64,000 nt of DNA from Polaribacter sp. KT25b (GCF_900105145.1 NZ_LT629752.1:1150001-1214000), one strand, 5' to 3'. Numbered from the stretch's first letter, positions 45,117-53,957 are shown. The notes: a model not told the origin generated them from the sequence alone. Program-made: numbers and translations.

Positions 45117-45196
45117 AGCTATTTCCTGCTTTCGCTACTCGCTTTTTTTGCTAAAAAAGGCAAAAAAGAGCTCAAACAGACCGCTCAATCAGGGCT
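45117..45196 (+). repeat. Nested 80-base interspersed repeat unit
   Basis: AGCTATTTCCTGCTTTCGCT at the left and CCGCTCAATCAGGGCT at the right enclose a near-palindrome (GCTTTTTTTGCTAAAAAAGG with GCAAAAAAGAGC). I recognise this layout from repeats scattered through Flavobacteriaceae genomes. It is non-coding. Confidence 0.6.
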
Positions 45197-45265
45197 AGAT
45201 TTGTTTGCAAGCTAAAAGCAACATTTAAAAGAATTGCTCGTTTTTAACGAATATTAAAAATATAG

Positions 45266-45297
45266 AACTCCAAATTTATAAAGTTTGGAGTTTTTTT
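45266..45297 (+). terminator. Terminator downstream of the aldolase gene
   Basis: AACTCCAAA (45266-45274) pairs with TTTGGAGTT (45284-45292), followed by seven T. It lies 220 bases after the aldolase stop, with the repeats in between. Confidence 0.87.
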
Positions 45298-45315
45298 CTC
45301 AAAAGAAAAGATTTT

Positions 45316-47052
45316 TTGCGCAAAATAAATAACATAAACGGTTTTTCCTCTAAGCCTGCATTTAGCGCAGACGAAATGGGGGAATTAAAAGGGGCTTTTC
45401 CACAGAAACCTTTAGCACAAATGGTAATTTCGGCTTGTCATCAATTTCATATTGATACGGTTGTTATTTCTCCAGGTTCACGAAATGCGCCACTTACAAT
45501 TGGTTTTTCTAACCATACAGAAATTGAAACATTAAGTGTTGTAGATGAGCGTTGTGCTGCTTTTTTTGCTTTGGGTATTGCGCAACAAACCAAAAAACCA
45601 GTGGCAATTGTTTGTACTTCTGGTTCTGCTTTGTTAAATTATTATCCTGCAATTGCAGAAGCTTTTTATAGCAATATTCCGTTAGTTGTAATTTCTGCAG
45701 ACAGACCAAAACATTTAATTGATATTGGCGACGGACAAACAATTCGTCAAGAAAATGTGTTTGAAAATCATATTTTGTTTTCTGCAAATTTGGTAGAAAA
45801 TGAAAAGTTTAAAACACGCAATTCTCAATTAATTGGCGAAGCTTTACAAATAGCAACCTCACAAAAAGGACCTGTGCATATAAATGTTCCTTTTGATGAG
45901 CCTTTGTATGAAACGGTCGCAGAATTGCAAGAATTTCATTTCCCTCATATTTCTTTAAGTTCTTTAGATAATTCTCATATAAATTATGATAATTTTTCTA
46001 AAATTTGGAATGCAGCTGAAAAGAAAATGATTTTAGTGGGAGTAAATTATCCTGATGAAGGTTTACACAAATTAATAGATTTTTATGCTGATGATAAATC
46101 TGTTTTAATATTAACAGAAACAACCTCAAATTTATATCATAAAAATGCTGTAAATTCAATAGATCAGCTTATTTTTTCTTTGGAAGAAAGTCAGTTGCAA
46201 GATTTAAAACCAGAAATTCTTATCACATTTGGAGGAATGATTGTTTCTAAAAAAATAAAACAATTTTTAAGAAAACAACAACCAAAACATCATTGGAATA
46301 TTGATGAACGTAAAGCAGTAAATACATTCTTTTGTTTATCAGAATTTATACAAACAAAACCAGTAGATTTCTTTTCTAATTTCAACAAATTAATATTAAA
46401 AAAGGAAAGTAATTATCAGCAAAAATGGTTGCAACTTCGTGATGAAAAACGAGTAAAACATCAACAATATTTATCAAAAACAGTACATTCAGATTTTAAA
46501 GTTTTTGAACAAATTTTAGAAAGTATTCCAAAGAATTCTCAGTTGCAAATTAGTAACAGTGCTATTATTAGATATGCGCAGTTATTTACGATTGATAAAA
46601 CAAACACTATTTTTTGTAATAGAGGAACAAGCGGAATTGATGGCAGCACAAGTACAGCAATAGGAGCAGCTTTTGCAAACAAAAATCAGACGGTTTTTAT
46701 TACGGGTGATATCAGCTTTTTTTACGATTCTAATGCACTTTGGAATACTAATATTCCATCAAATTTTAGAATTATTTTAATTAATAATTCTGGCGGTGGA
46801 ATTTTTAAAATTTTACCCGGACCAAAATTAACCAATGCATTGTCATTTTTTGAAACGCCACATTGTTTAACTGCAGAACATTTGTGTAAAATGTATGAGT
46901 TTGAGTATCAGAAAGCATTTTCATCCGAAAGTGTAACAGAAGAATTGAAAGGTTTCTATAAAACATCAGAAAAACCAAAAATTTTAGAAATTTTTACACC
47001 AAGTGCAGAAAATGATTTAATTTTAACAGCATATTTTAAATATATACAATAA
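45316..47052 (+). CDS. menD: SEPHCHC synthase, menaquinone synthesis
   Basis: ThDP enzyme joining isochorismate and 2-oxoglutarate. The core starts at PLAQMVISACHQFHIDTVVI, followed by SPGSRNAPLTIGFS, with the ThDP cofactor region NRGTSGIDGSTSTAIGAAFA and FITGDISFFYDSNALW in the C-terminal third. The open frame begins at TTG 45316, but the first 30 or so residues are unlike the family; ATG 45376 or ATG 45421 are better starts. ATG 45376 lies within the right end of a repeat, so the repeat may supply the first codons. The stop overlaps the next gene by one base. Confidence 0.93.
   Translation: MRKINNINGFSSKPAFSADEMGELKGAFPQKPLAQMVISACHQFHIDTVVISPGSRNAPLTIGFSNHTEIETLSVVDERCAAFFALGIAQQTKKPVAIVCTSGSALLNYYPAIAEAFYSNIPLVVISADRPKHLIDIGDGQTIRQENVFENHILFSANLVENEKFKTRNSQLIGEALQIATSQKGPVHINVPFDEPLYETVAELQEFHFPHISLSSLDNSHINYDNFSKIWNAAEKKMILVGVNYPDEGLHKLIDFYADDKSVLILTETTSNLYHKNAVNSIDQLIFSLEESQLQDLKPEILITFGGMIVSKKIKQFLRKQQPKHHWNIDERKAVNTFFCLSEFIQTKPVDFFSNFNKLILKKESNYQQKWLQLRDEKRVKHQQYLSKTVHSDFKVFEQILESIPKNSQLQISNSAIIRYAQLFTIDKTNTIFCNRGTSGIDGSTSTAIGAAFANKNQTVFITGDISFFYDSNALWNTNIPSNFRIILINNSGGGIFKILPGPKLTNALSFFETPHCLTAEHLCKMYEFEYQKAFSSESVTEELKGFYKTSEKPKILEIFTPSAENDLILTAYFKYIQ
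45373..45399 (+). repeat. MITE-like element right end inside the menD 5' region
   Basis: GAATTAAAAGGGGCTT (45381-45396) with the G run before it matches the right end of the element at 50633-50795 (AAATTAAAAGGGGCTT). It lies in frame within the menD open frame. Confidence 0.6.
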
Positions 47053-47507
47053 TGGATATACAAGAACACGACGATTTCGAAGAAGTAGAAATGAATTTGA
47101 AAGAAGGAGATAAAGTGCAGTTGATAATTGAGACTGAAACTAATTTAGGTTATACAGTTTTAATTAATGAAGAATTTGATGGTTTACTTTTTAGAAGTGA
47201 AGTTTTTCAAGAGTTAGAAGAAAACATGGAAGTTGTTGGTTATATCAAAAATATTAGAGAAGATGGTAAAATCGATGTTTCTTTAAGGCCACAAGGTTTT
47301 AGAAATGTCATAAATTCTGATGTAGAAAAAGTACTTGTAAAACTAAAAAATAGTAGGGAAGGTTTTTTATTATTAACAGATAAAAGTTCTCCTGATTCTA
47401 TTCGTTTTCATATGAAAATGAGTAAAAAAGCATTTAAAAAAGCTGTTGGAAACTTATATAAACAAAAGCTTATTCTTATTAAAGAAGACAGAATAGAGCT
47501 TTTATAG
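47052..47507 (+). CDS. S1-like/winged-helix protein (short CvfB relative)
   Basis: The 151-residue protein has one S1-like beta-barrel (about 14-80; LGYTVLINEEFDGLLFRSEV, IREDGKIDVSLRP) and a C-terminal winged helix (about 88-151; MSKKAFKKAVGNLYKQKLI). Full CvfB proteins have three S1 domains and about 280 residues, so this is the shortened type. It probably binds RNA. It is coupled to menD by a one-base stop/start overlap. Confidence 0.82.
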   Translation: MDIQEHDDFEEVEMNLKEGDKVQLIIETETNLGYTVLINEEFDGLLFRSEVFQELEENMEVVGYIKNIREDGKIDVSLRPQGFRNVINSDVEKVLVKLKNSREGFLLLTDKSSPDSIRFHMKMSKKAFKKAVGNLYKQKLILIKEDRIELL

Positions 47508-47579
47508 TGTTCGGTTTACAGTATCAGTATTCGGTTGCAGTATTCAGTCATTTTAATAGGCTAAATACTGTCAACTATT

Positions 47580-48737
47580 TTACTGCCCACCAAGTCTTAA
47601 AATATTTTCATAATAAGCATCTGCATTTGGGTCTGATGGATCCATTTTACCGTAACCAATTTTGTATTGTCTTATTGCTTTTTTAATCATTTTTCCTGTT
47701 TCGTAATATTTACCGATGTAATAATCGCCTAAAGGAGAAGATGGAAATATTTTTAAAATCATTTTACCAAAATCGCGCAAACGATCTCCATTTTCTTTTT
47801 CAATAATTATGTTTTCAATAGCGTAAATGTCGCTTTCTCTAATTCCTAAATTAGTACCAAAAAGAAATTCAATTTCTAGGTATTTATTTTCTAAATAAGA
47901 AATTGCATCTAAAGGAGCTAGTTCTTTAATGTATTTATCATATTCTTCTTTTGTGATTCCAGAATAGACTTCAAAAACTTTTGTAAGTGCTCTAGGTATT
48001 GCCTCGCTCATAGCAGAAATTGAGCTAGAAGTAGTAATAACATCGTTATTAACGTTAAAGTTTTTAATGCCTAAGGTAGATAATCCTTTTTGAACTTGAT
48101 TAATTTTATTTTGCTTTTCGGGAGAAAATGATGTGGAATTATTTGTGTAAAAATAAAATGTATTGTCTTCTCGTCCAAATTTTGGTAGATTGTAAGATTG
48201 TAATTCGCCACCAATAAAATCAGAAAAACTAGGATTTATACAAATAAAAGAATTGATAAAAGCAGTGTCCTCTTGTAAAAAGTGTGAGATTAAATTGGCG
48301 GAATAACCTTGGCCAACCAAAGTGATAAATGGCGATGTTCTGTAAGTGCTTTCCATATAAAACAACACTTCATCTCTTATAAAAGTGTAGAAATTTTGTG
48401 CACTAGCAGTTAATTCCCCAGTGTTTCTATTAAATGAAACATCAGCACCTTTGGTATCTTTCATAGAAACACCAACAACAATTTGTTTTGGTGCTTTGTC
48501 TTTTTTTGAAAATAAAATGGAGTTGCCAACATAAATGTCAAACATATAATCTTCATCTAATACAATTGCTAAAGGATAATTTTTAATGCTGTCTTTTTCA
48601 TATCCTTCAGGAATATAAATGCTGATGCTTCTATCAGAATCTAAAAAAGTTGATTCTAAGTTTTTCTGAATTATTTTTTGAGAATATCCGCAGAAACAAA
48701 AAAGTATAAATAATAATGTGAGTGATTTCTTAATCAT
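47580..48737 (-). CDS. Exported esterase-fold (PF00756-type) protein with C-terminal helical repeats
   Basis: The 385-residue protein has a signal peptide (about 1-19, CGYSQ) and an alpha/beta hydrolase domain of the Fes/esterase D type (about 25-260; SISIYIPEGYEKDS, YPLAIVLDEDYMFD). The nucleophile elbow reads VGQGYSANLISHF (about 142-154), a variant without the last glycine of GxSxG. The C-terminal third is helical with one TPR-like stretch (PLGDYYIGKYYETGKMIKKA). Activity is therefore uncertain. It is convergent with the S1-like gene and divergent from menB. Confidence 0.8.
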   Translation of the reverse strand: MIKKSLTLLFILFCFCGYSQKIIQKNLESTFLDSDRSISIYIPEGYEKDSIKNYPLAIVLDEDYMFDIYVGNSILFSKKDKAPKQIVVGVSMKDTKGADVSFNRNTGELTASAQNFYTFIRDEVLFYMESTYRTSPFITLVGQGYSANLISHFLQEDTAFINSFICINPSFSDFIGGELQSYNLPKFGREDNTFYFYTNNSTSFSPEKQNKINQVQKGLSTLGIKNFNVNNDVITTSSSISAMSEAIPRALTKVFEVYSGITKEEYDKYIKELAPLDAISYLENKYLEIEFLFGTNLGIRESDIYAIENIIIEKENGDRLRDFGKMILKIFPSSPLGDYYIGKYYETGKMIKKAIRQYKIGYGKMDPSDPNADAYYENILRLGGQ

Positions 48738-48750
48738 AAGTTAGAATGTT

Positions 48751-48758
48751 TATTTTTG
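48751..48758 (+). promoter_or_regulatory. -7 box of menB promoter
   Basis: TATTTTTG followed by CA matches TAnnTTTG, 50 bases before the menB ATG. Confidence 0.55.
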
Positions 48759-48807
48759 CAAGCAATGATCTTTTGTTCTGTTAAAAGAACGTACAAAATA
48801 CAAAATT

Positions 48808-49647
48808 ATGATACAACCCGAATGGAAAACTGTTAAAGAATATGAAGATATTACCTATAAAAAGTGTAATGGAGTTGCAAGGATAGCTTTTAACAGGCCA
48901 AATGTTAGAAATGCTTTTCGTCCAAAAACAACAAAAGAGTTGTATGATGCTTTTTATGATGCTGGAGAAGATGTTAATATTGGTGTGGTTTTATTGTCTG
49001 CCGAAGGACCAAGTACAAAAGATGGCGTGTATTCTTTCTGTTCTGGTGGAGATCAAAAAGCAAGAGGTCATCAAGGTTATGTTGGTGAAGATGGTTATCA
49101 CAGATTAAATATTTTAGAAGTTCAACGTTTAATTCGTTTTATGCCAAAAGCAGTAATTGCTGTGGTTCCTGGTTGGGCAGTTGGTGGTGGACATAGTTTA
49201 CATGTAGTTTGCGATTTAACGTTAGCGTCTAAAGAGCACGCAATTTTTAAACAAACAGATGCAGATGTAACTTCTTTTGACGGTGGTTATGGTTCTGCTT
49301 ATTTGGCAAAAATGGTTGGTCAGAAAAAAGCTAGAGAAATTTTCTTTTTAGGAAGAAATTATTCTGCGCAAGAAGCATACGAAATGGGAATGGTAAATGC
49401 AGTTATTCCGCATGATGAATTAGAATCTACTGCTTATGAATGGGCGCAAGAAATTTTAGCGAAATCGCCAACATCCATAAAAATGTTAAAATTTGCAATG
49501 AATTTAACAGATGACGGAATGGTTGGTCAACAAGTTTTTGCAGGTGAGGCAACACGTTTAGCGTATATGACTGAAGAAGCAAAAGAAGGTAGAGATGCTT
49601 TTTTAGAAAAGAGAAAACCTAACTTTCCAAAAAGATGGATTCCATAG
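48808..49647 (+). CDS. menB: 1,4-Dihydroxy-2-naphthoyl-CoA synthase
   Basis: Crotonase-fold enzyme closing the second ring of menaquinone. The 279-residue protein has FCSGGDQKARGHQGY (about 78-92, the MenB-specific loop), GWAVGGGHSLHVVCDLTLAS (about 121-140, oxyanion hole) and SFDGGYGSAYLAKMVGQKKA (about 155-174). The C-terminus FPKRWIP is conserved in the family. With menD 1.8 kb away it forms a loose menaquinone locus. Confidence 0.97.
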   Translation: MIQPEWKTVKEYEDITYKKCNGVARIAFNRPNVRNAFRPKTTKELYDAFYDAGEDVNIGVVLLSAEGPSTKDGVYSFCSGGDQKARGHQGYVGEDGYHRLNILEVQRLIRFMPKAVIAVVPGWAVGGGHSLHVVCDLTLASKEHAIFKQTDADVTSFDGGYGSAYLAKMVGQKKAREIFFLGRNYSAQEAYEMGMVNAVIPHDELESTAYEWAQEILAKSPTSIKMLKFAMNLTDDGMVGQQVFAGEATRLAYMTEEAKEGRDAFLEKRKPNFPKRWIP

Positions 49648-49668
49648 AGGTTTTAGTAATCAGTTATT

Positions 49669-49697
49669 AGGTTTAGCCCGGTTGAAACCTTTTTTTT
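49669..49697 (+). terminator. Probable terminator of menB
   Basis: AGGTTT (49669-49674) pairs with AAACCT (49685-49690), followed by eight T. The loop AGCCCGGTTG looks like a fragment of a flavobacterial interspersed repeat. Confidence 0.6.
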
Positions 49698-49761
49698 AAT
49701 TTAAAATTATGAAAACTTCAAAAATTCGTAATTTTAAATTTATAATTTGTAATTAAGTAAA

Positions 49762-50631
49762 ATGAAATCACAAGTAGTATCTTTTTTAATAAAATGTCCA
49801 GATCAAAAAGGATTGGTAGCAAAAATTACCAGTTTCTTTTATGAAAAAGGATTCAATATAGTAAGTTCACAGCAATATGTAAATGCGATTGAGAACACCT
49901 ATTTTATGCGAATTCGTTTAAATGCGGATGGAACCACACTTTCTAAAAGTGAGTTAGAAAGTAGTTTTTTAGAATTGGCAACTCCTTTAAAGATAGATTG
50001 GTCTGTAAATTATGATGATAAAAAGCAAAATGTTGCCATTATGGTTTCGCATACAAGTCATAATTTATATGATTTGCTAGAGCGTTCTAAAGAAGGACGA
50101 TTGGCCTGTAATGTAAAAATGATTATTAGTAATCATGATAAGTTAAGATATATTGCAGAAATGTTTAATGTCCCTTTTCATTATTTACCGGTTACTAAGG
50201 AAACGAAGTTGGCGCAAGAATCTCAGGTAATTGATTTGTTAGATGCTAATGAAATCGATTTGATAATTATGGCTAGATATATGCAAATTTTGTCTTCGGA
50301 TTTTATCAATCATTATCCAGAGAAAATTATCAATATTCACCATTCTTTTTTACCTGCTTTTCAAGGAGCAAACCCTTATAAAAAAGCATACGAAAGAGGT
50401 GTGAAGTTAATTGGTGCTACAGCACATTATGCAACAGAAGACTTAGATGAAGGGCCAATTATTGAGCAAGATGTAAAACCTGTAACGCACGAAAGTACGC
50501 CAACAACTTTAAAGAGGATTGGTGCAGATATCGAAAAATTGGTGTTAGCAAGAGCGGTGAAAAACCATTTAAATCATCAAATAATTGTTTCAGGAAATAG
50601 AGCCATTGTTTTTCCGGAAGCGGGAGAGTAA
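49762..50631 (+). CDS. purU: Formyltetrahydrofolate deformylase
   Basis: Releases formate from 10-formyl-THF to balance one-carbon and purine pools. The 289-residue protein has an N-terminal ACT domain (about 6-80; IKCPDQKGLVAKITSFFYEK) and a formyltransferase-like domain with NIHHSFLPAFQGANPYKKAY (about 190-209) and TAHYATEDLDEGPIIEQD, carrying the catalytic N, H and D residues. Length fits. A repeat element starts two bases after the stop. Confidence 0.96.
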   Translation: MKSQVVSFLIKCPDQKGLVAKITSFFYEKGFNIVSSQQYVNAIENTYFMRIRLNADGTTLSKSELESSFLELATPLKIDWSVNYDDKKQNVAIMVSHTSHNLYDLLERSKEGRLACNVKMIISNHDKLRYIAEMFNVPFHYLPVTKETKLAQESQVIDLLDANEIDLIIMARYMQILSSDFINHYPEKIINIHHSFLPAFQGANPYKKAYERGVKLIGATAHYATEDLDEGPIIEQDVKPVTHESTPTTLKRIGADIEKLVLARAVKNHLNHQIIVSGNRAIVFPEAGE

Positions 50632-50632
50632 T

Positions 50633-50795
50633 AGCCCATCTTAATCTTCCCGAAGGGAAGAAACTGTTGTGTTAAAAACCGTTTGAATAAAATATATTTC
50701 CGAAAAAAAATAATTTAGTAGTAAAATACATAATTGTTTTTTCGTAACGATAAAGAGAAGAGTGTTTTCCCCTTCGGGGAAATTAAAAGGGGCTT
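50633..50795 (+). repeat. MITE-like element copy 2, filling the purU-FAH gap
   Basis: The element begins AGCCCATCTTAATCTTCCCG just after the purU stop and ends ATTAAAAGGGGCTT exactly at the next ATG. The two ends are inverted repeats with about 23 of 29 bases matching. Each arm contains its own small palindrome (CTTCCC-GAA-GGGAAG at 50645-50659; TTTCCCC-TTC-GGGGAAA at 50766-50782). Left-arm sequence matches copy 1 at 45048. No protein is encoded. Confidence 0.8.
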
Positions 50796-51404
50796 ATGAA
50801 AATAATTTGTATTGGGCGCAATTACGCAAAACACATAGAAGAATTAGCAAACGAAAGACCAGAAAATCCTGTTGTTTTTTTGAAGCCAGATTCTGCTATT
50901 TTACCAAGAAAAAATCCGTTTTTTATTCCGCCATTTTCTGATGATGTTCATTATGAAGTAGAAGTTTTGGTGAAAATAAATAAAGTAGGTAAACATATTG
51001 ATGCAAAATTTGCTCATAAATATTATGATGAAATTGGTTTAGGAATCGATTTTACAGCAAGAGATGTGCAAGCAAAATGCAAAGAAAAAGGTTTGCCTTG
51101 GGAAAAAGCAAAAGCTTTTGATGGAAGTGCAGTTGTAGGAGAATTTTATCCGAAGGAAGAATTTGATTTAGATAATTTAAAGTTTCAATTATTTAAGAAT
51201 GATGAAATTGTTCAAGATGGAAATACAAATGCTATGTTATGGAAAACTGATGAGCTGATTGCTTATGTTTCTCAATATTTCACCTTAAAAAAAGGAGATA
51301 TTATTTTTACAGGAACACCAGCAGGAGTTGGTAGAGTTGTGGAAAACGATACATTAAAAGGTGTAATAGAAGGTAAGGAAGCTTTTAATATTAGAGTAAA
51401 GTAA
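50796..51404 (+). CDS. Fumarylacetoacetate hydrolase-family protein
   Basis: The 202-residue protein is a single FAH catalytic domain with the metal-binding pattern VHYEVEVLVKINK (about 49-61), GLGIDFTARDVQAKCKEKG (about 87-105) and FTGTPAGVGRV near the C-terminus. Family members cleave or decarboxylate beta-oxo acids or hydrate dienoates, including oxaloacetate decarboxylase and acylpyruvase activity. The ATG immediately abuts the right end of a repeat element, so its leader is made of that repeat. Confidence 0.92.
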   Translation: MKIICIGRNYAKHIEELANERPENPVVFLKPDSAILPRKNPFFIPPFSDDVHYEVEVLVKINKVGKHIDAKFAHKYYDEIGLGIDFTARDVQAKCKEKGLPWEKAKAFDGSAVVGEFYPKEEFDLDNLKFQLFKNDEIVQDGNTNAMLWKTDELIAYVSQYFTLKKGDIIFTGTPAGVGRVVENDTLKGVIEGKEAFNIRVK

Positions 51405-51411
51405 ATTAAAA

Positions 51412-51732
51412 TTGGCAATAAAACTTCTTAGTTATATTTTTTTATTTTATGTAGGTTTTTATTTTTATAGACTTGCAGAAAATCATAATAAATATAAATG
51501 GCTTTGTGGTTTTTTAGGTATTGCTTCATTTTTCTTGGGTAGTATTTTGTATTTATTATATATCAGGTTTTTTACTGAAATAATTATCAATGAGTTTGAA
51601 ATAACTAATTTATCCTTTAAGTCGTCAATTGCTGGTTTTGTTTTTGTTGTATTTTTATTTAAAATTTTAAATTTTATTTGGAGTAAAAAAAAGAAATTAA
51701 AAAATGAAGTAGATAAAATTGGTGAAGATTAA
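51412..51732 (+). CDS. Small hypothetical membrane protein, paralogue 1
   Basis: The 106-residue protein starts at a TTG seven bases after the FAH stop and has three hydrophobic segments (about 2-20, 30-55, 65-90). It shares FYFYRLAENHNKYKWLCGFLG with the next gene's KKFYKLAEEYNKSQWGYAILG. No known domain is recognised. Context gives no function. Confidence 0.65.
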   Translation: MAIKLLSYIFLFYVGFYFYRLAENHNKYKWLCGFLGIASFFLGSILYLLYIRFFTEIIINEFEITNLSFKSSIAGFVFVVFLFKILNFIWSKKKKLKNEVDKIGED

Positions 51733-51774
51733 AGTTGGGTATATTTAACTTTCAACCTTAATAAAATAAAAAAT

Positions 51775-52092
51775 ATGTTAGGATTAATATTAATCTATTG
51801 GCTTGGAAAAAAGTTTTACAAATTAGCAGAAGAATATAATAAAAGTCAGTGGGGTTATGCAATTCTAGGAATTGTAGTCTATTACGCAGTCAGTATAATT
51901 TTCGCTACAGTTATATTAATTATAATCGAAAGTTTTTCTAATACCTTAAACGATTATATTTTAGGGTTAATTGCAATGCCATTTGGTCTTTTAGGATGTT
52001 ATTTATTGTATAAATATTTAGAGAAAACTTGGGAGCATAAAAATCCTATAAATGATAGTTTAATAGATCAAATAGGAAAAACGGAAATATAA
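51775..52092 (+). CDS. Small hypothetical membrane protein, paralogue 2
   Basis: The 105-residue protein has three hydrophobic segments and is a tandem paralogue of the preceding gene: both start with a hydrophobic segment, then [KF]FY[KR]LAE.[HY]NK..W. and a second membrane helix. No known family is recognised. It lies 35 bases before cinA. Confidence 0.68.
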   Translation: MLGLILIYWLGKKFYKLAEEYNKSQWGYAILGIVVYYAVSIIFATVILIIIESFSNTLNDYILGLIAMPFGLLGCYLLYKYLEKTWEHKNPINDSLIDQIGKTEI

Positions 52093-52127
52093 AATATTAG
52101 TAGAATAATCAAGGTTTAAATAAATCT

Positions 52128-53375
52128 ATGAAAGCAGAAATAATAACGATAGGAGATGAAATTCTTATTGGTCAAATTGTAGATACAAATTCTCAATTTA
52201 TTGGGATAGAATTAAATAAAATCGGAGTTTCAGTTTATCAAATAACTTCCATTCAAGATGATAAACAACATATTTTAAATGCTTTAAAAGAAGCGCAAGA
52301 AAGAGTAGATATTGTAATTTTAACAGGAGGTTTAGGTCCTACAAAAGATGATATCACCAAAAAAACAATTGCCGAGTATTTTAATGATGATAAGCTCATA
52401 GAATATCCAGAAGTAATAGCACATATAAAAGAGATGTTCAAAAAACTAGATCATCCATTTAATGAGGTTCAAAGATATCAAGCGCAATTGCCATCAAAAG
52501 CTACTTTATTAAAGAATAATTTTGGTACAGCGCCAGGAATGTGGTTTTATGAAAATAATACTGTCTTTATATCGCTACCAGGTGTTCCTTATGAAATGAA
52601 AGGTTTAATTACCAATGAAGTTTTACCAAGAATTCAAAAACAATTTAAGTTGCCTTTTATCATTCATAAAACAATTATGACGTATGGAGCAGGTGAAAGT
52701 ATGATTGCAGAAAGAATAGAAAATTTTGAAAACAATTTACCATCCTATATAAAGTTAGCGTATTTGCCATCATTTGGTAAAGTTCGTTTGCGTTTATCCG
52801 CCAAAGGCGATACAAAAGAAATTCTTGAAAAAGAGTTAAATGAAAAAGTAGCAGAAGTTTATGCATTAATTCCAGAAATTATAACAGGTTTGGATGATAA
52901 TGGTACGATAGAAAAAAGAATAGGAGAGTTGCTTGCAGAAAAAGGAAAAACGATTTCTACAGCAGAAAGTTTAACTGGCGGAAAAATTGCGTCAACAATA
53001 GTTTCAGTTCCTGGAGCTTCTACCTATTATAAAGGTAGTATTGTAGCCTATTCATCAGAAGTTAAAAATAGTTTGCTAAATGTTTCAAAAGAAACGATAG
53101 AAAAGTATTCTGTGGTTAGTAAAGAGGTTGCTTTGGCAATGGCAAAAGGAGCAAAACAAAAGTTAAAAACAAATTATGCAATTGCAGTAACAGGAAACGC
53201 TGGGCCAACAACAGACCTTACAGATAAAAGTGTGGGTGTTGTTTTTATTGCATTAGCAACAGATACAGGTGTTTACGTAGAAGAGTTTAACTTTGGGCAA
53301 CCAAGAGAAAGAGTCATTGAAAAAACGGTAAATAAGTCGTTAGAGATGCTTCTAAAAGAAATATTAAAAAATTAA
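52128..53375 (+). CDS. cinA: CinA family protein (competence/damage-inducible; NMN amidohydrolase domain)
   Basis: The 415-residue protein has an N-terminal MoaB/MogA-like domain (about 1-170; [34 protein letters not shown]) and a C-terminal CinA domain (about 255-413; [40 protein letters not shown]). The first domain is an ADP-ribose pyrophosphatase in studied members and the second deamidates NMN, recycling pyridine nucleotide. Length and layout are the standard two-domain form. Confidence 0.96.
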   Translation: MKAEIITIGDEILIGQIVDTNSQFIGIELNKIGVSVYQITSIQDDKQHILNALKEAQERVDIVILTGGLGPTKDDITKKTIAEYFNDDKLIEYPEVIAHIKEMFKKLDHPFNEVQRYQAQLPSKATLLKNNFGTAPGMWFYENNTVFISLPGVPYEMKGLITNEVLPRIQKQFKLPFIIHKTIMTYGAGESMIAERIENFENNLPSYIKLAYLPSFGKVRLRLSAKGDTKEILEKELNEKVAEVYALIPEIITGLDDNGTIEKRIGELLAEKGKTISTAESLTGGKIASTIVSVPGASTYYKGSIVAYSSEVKNSLLNVSKETIEKYSVVSKEVALAMAKGAKQKLKTNYAIAVTGNAGPTTDLTDKSVGVVFIALATDTGVYVEEFNFGQPRERVIEKTVNKSLEMLLKEILKN

Positions 53376-53384
53376 TAAAATTAT

Positions 53385-53416
53385 TTTGCTCACAATTAGA
53401 ATTAATTGTAGATTTG
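53385..53416 (+). promoter_or_regulatory. Ribosomal protein operon promoter
   Basis: TTTG (53385-53388), a 20-base spacer, then TAGATTTG (53409-53416) followed by C. This is the cleanest full -33/-7 match to the Bacteroidota consensus in the window. Confidence 0.75.
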
Positions 53417-53456
53417 CACCTCGTTTAGAGATAACAATAAAAATACTGTCAAGATA

Positions 53457-53696
53457 ATGTCTAGAGTTTGTGAATTAACAGGGAAAAAAGCAATGGTTGG
53501 GAACAATGTTTCTCATGCTATGAATAGAACAAAGAGAACATTTGACGCTAATCTAATGACCAAGCGTTTTTATATTCCAGAAGAAGATAAATGGATTACA
53601 TTAAAAATATCTGCTTCAGCTTTAAAAAATATTAACAAGAAAGGAATTTCTGCAGTTATTAAAGAAGCGAAAGCTAACGGATTTTTAACAAAATAA
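53457..53696 (+). CDS. rpmB: 50S ribosomal protein L28
   Basis: The 79-residue protein has the L28 start SRVCELTGKKAMVGNNVSHA and RTKRTFDANL. Typical length for Bacteroidota. First gene of the L28-L33-DUF4295 operon, whose order is conserved in this phylum. Confidence 0.97.
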   Translation: MSRVCELTGKKAMVGNNVSHAMNRTKRTFDANLMTKRFYIPEEDKWITLKISASALKNINKKGISAVIKEAKANGFLTK

Positions 53697-53722
53697 TCTA
53701 AAGCTATTAAAAACATACAGAG

Positions 53723-53905
53723 ATGGCAAAAAAAGGAAACAGAGTTCAAGTAATTTTAGAGTGTACAGAGCACAAAGCTTCAGGAGAAAGAGGTACTTCT
53801 AGATATATAACTACAAAGAACAAAAAGAACACTCCAGATAGAATGGAAATTAAAAAATTCAATCCTATCTTAAAGAAAATGACTGTTCACAAAGAAATTA
53901 AATAA
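53723..53905 (+). CDS. rpmG: 50S ribosomal protein L33
   Basis: The 60-residue protein has the L33 pattern [18 protein letters not shown] with [20 protein letters not shown]. It lacks the four zinc cysteines of C+ types, having only one cysteine, so it is the C- type. It lies 26 bases after rpmB. Confidence 0.96.
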   Translation: MAKKGNRVQVILECTEHKASGERGTSRYITTKNKKNTPDRMEIKKFNPILKKMTVHKEIK

Positions 53906-53957
53906 TTAAAACATCTAGAACTCAGAAAAGAGCATATAGATTAAAAACATTTAGACA

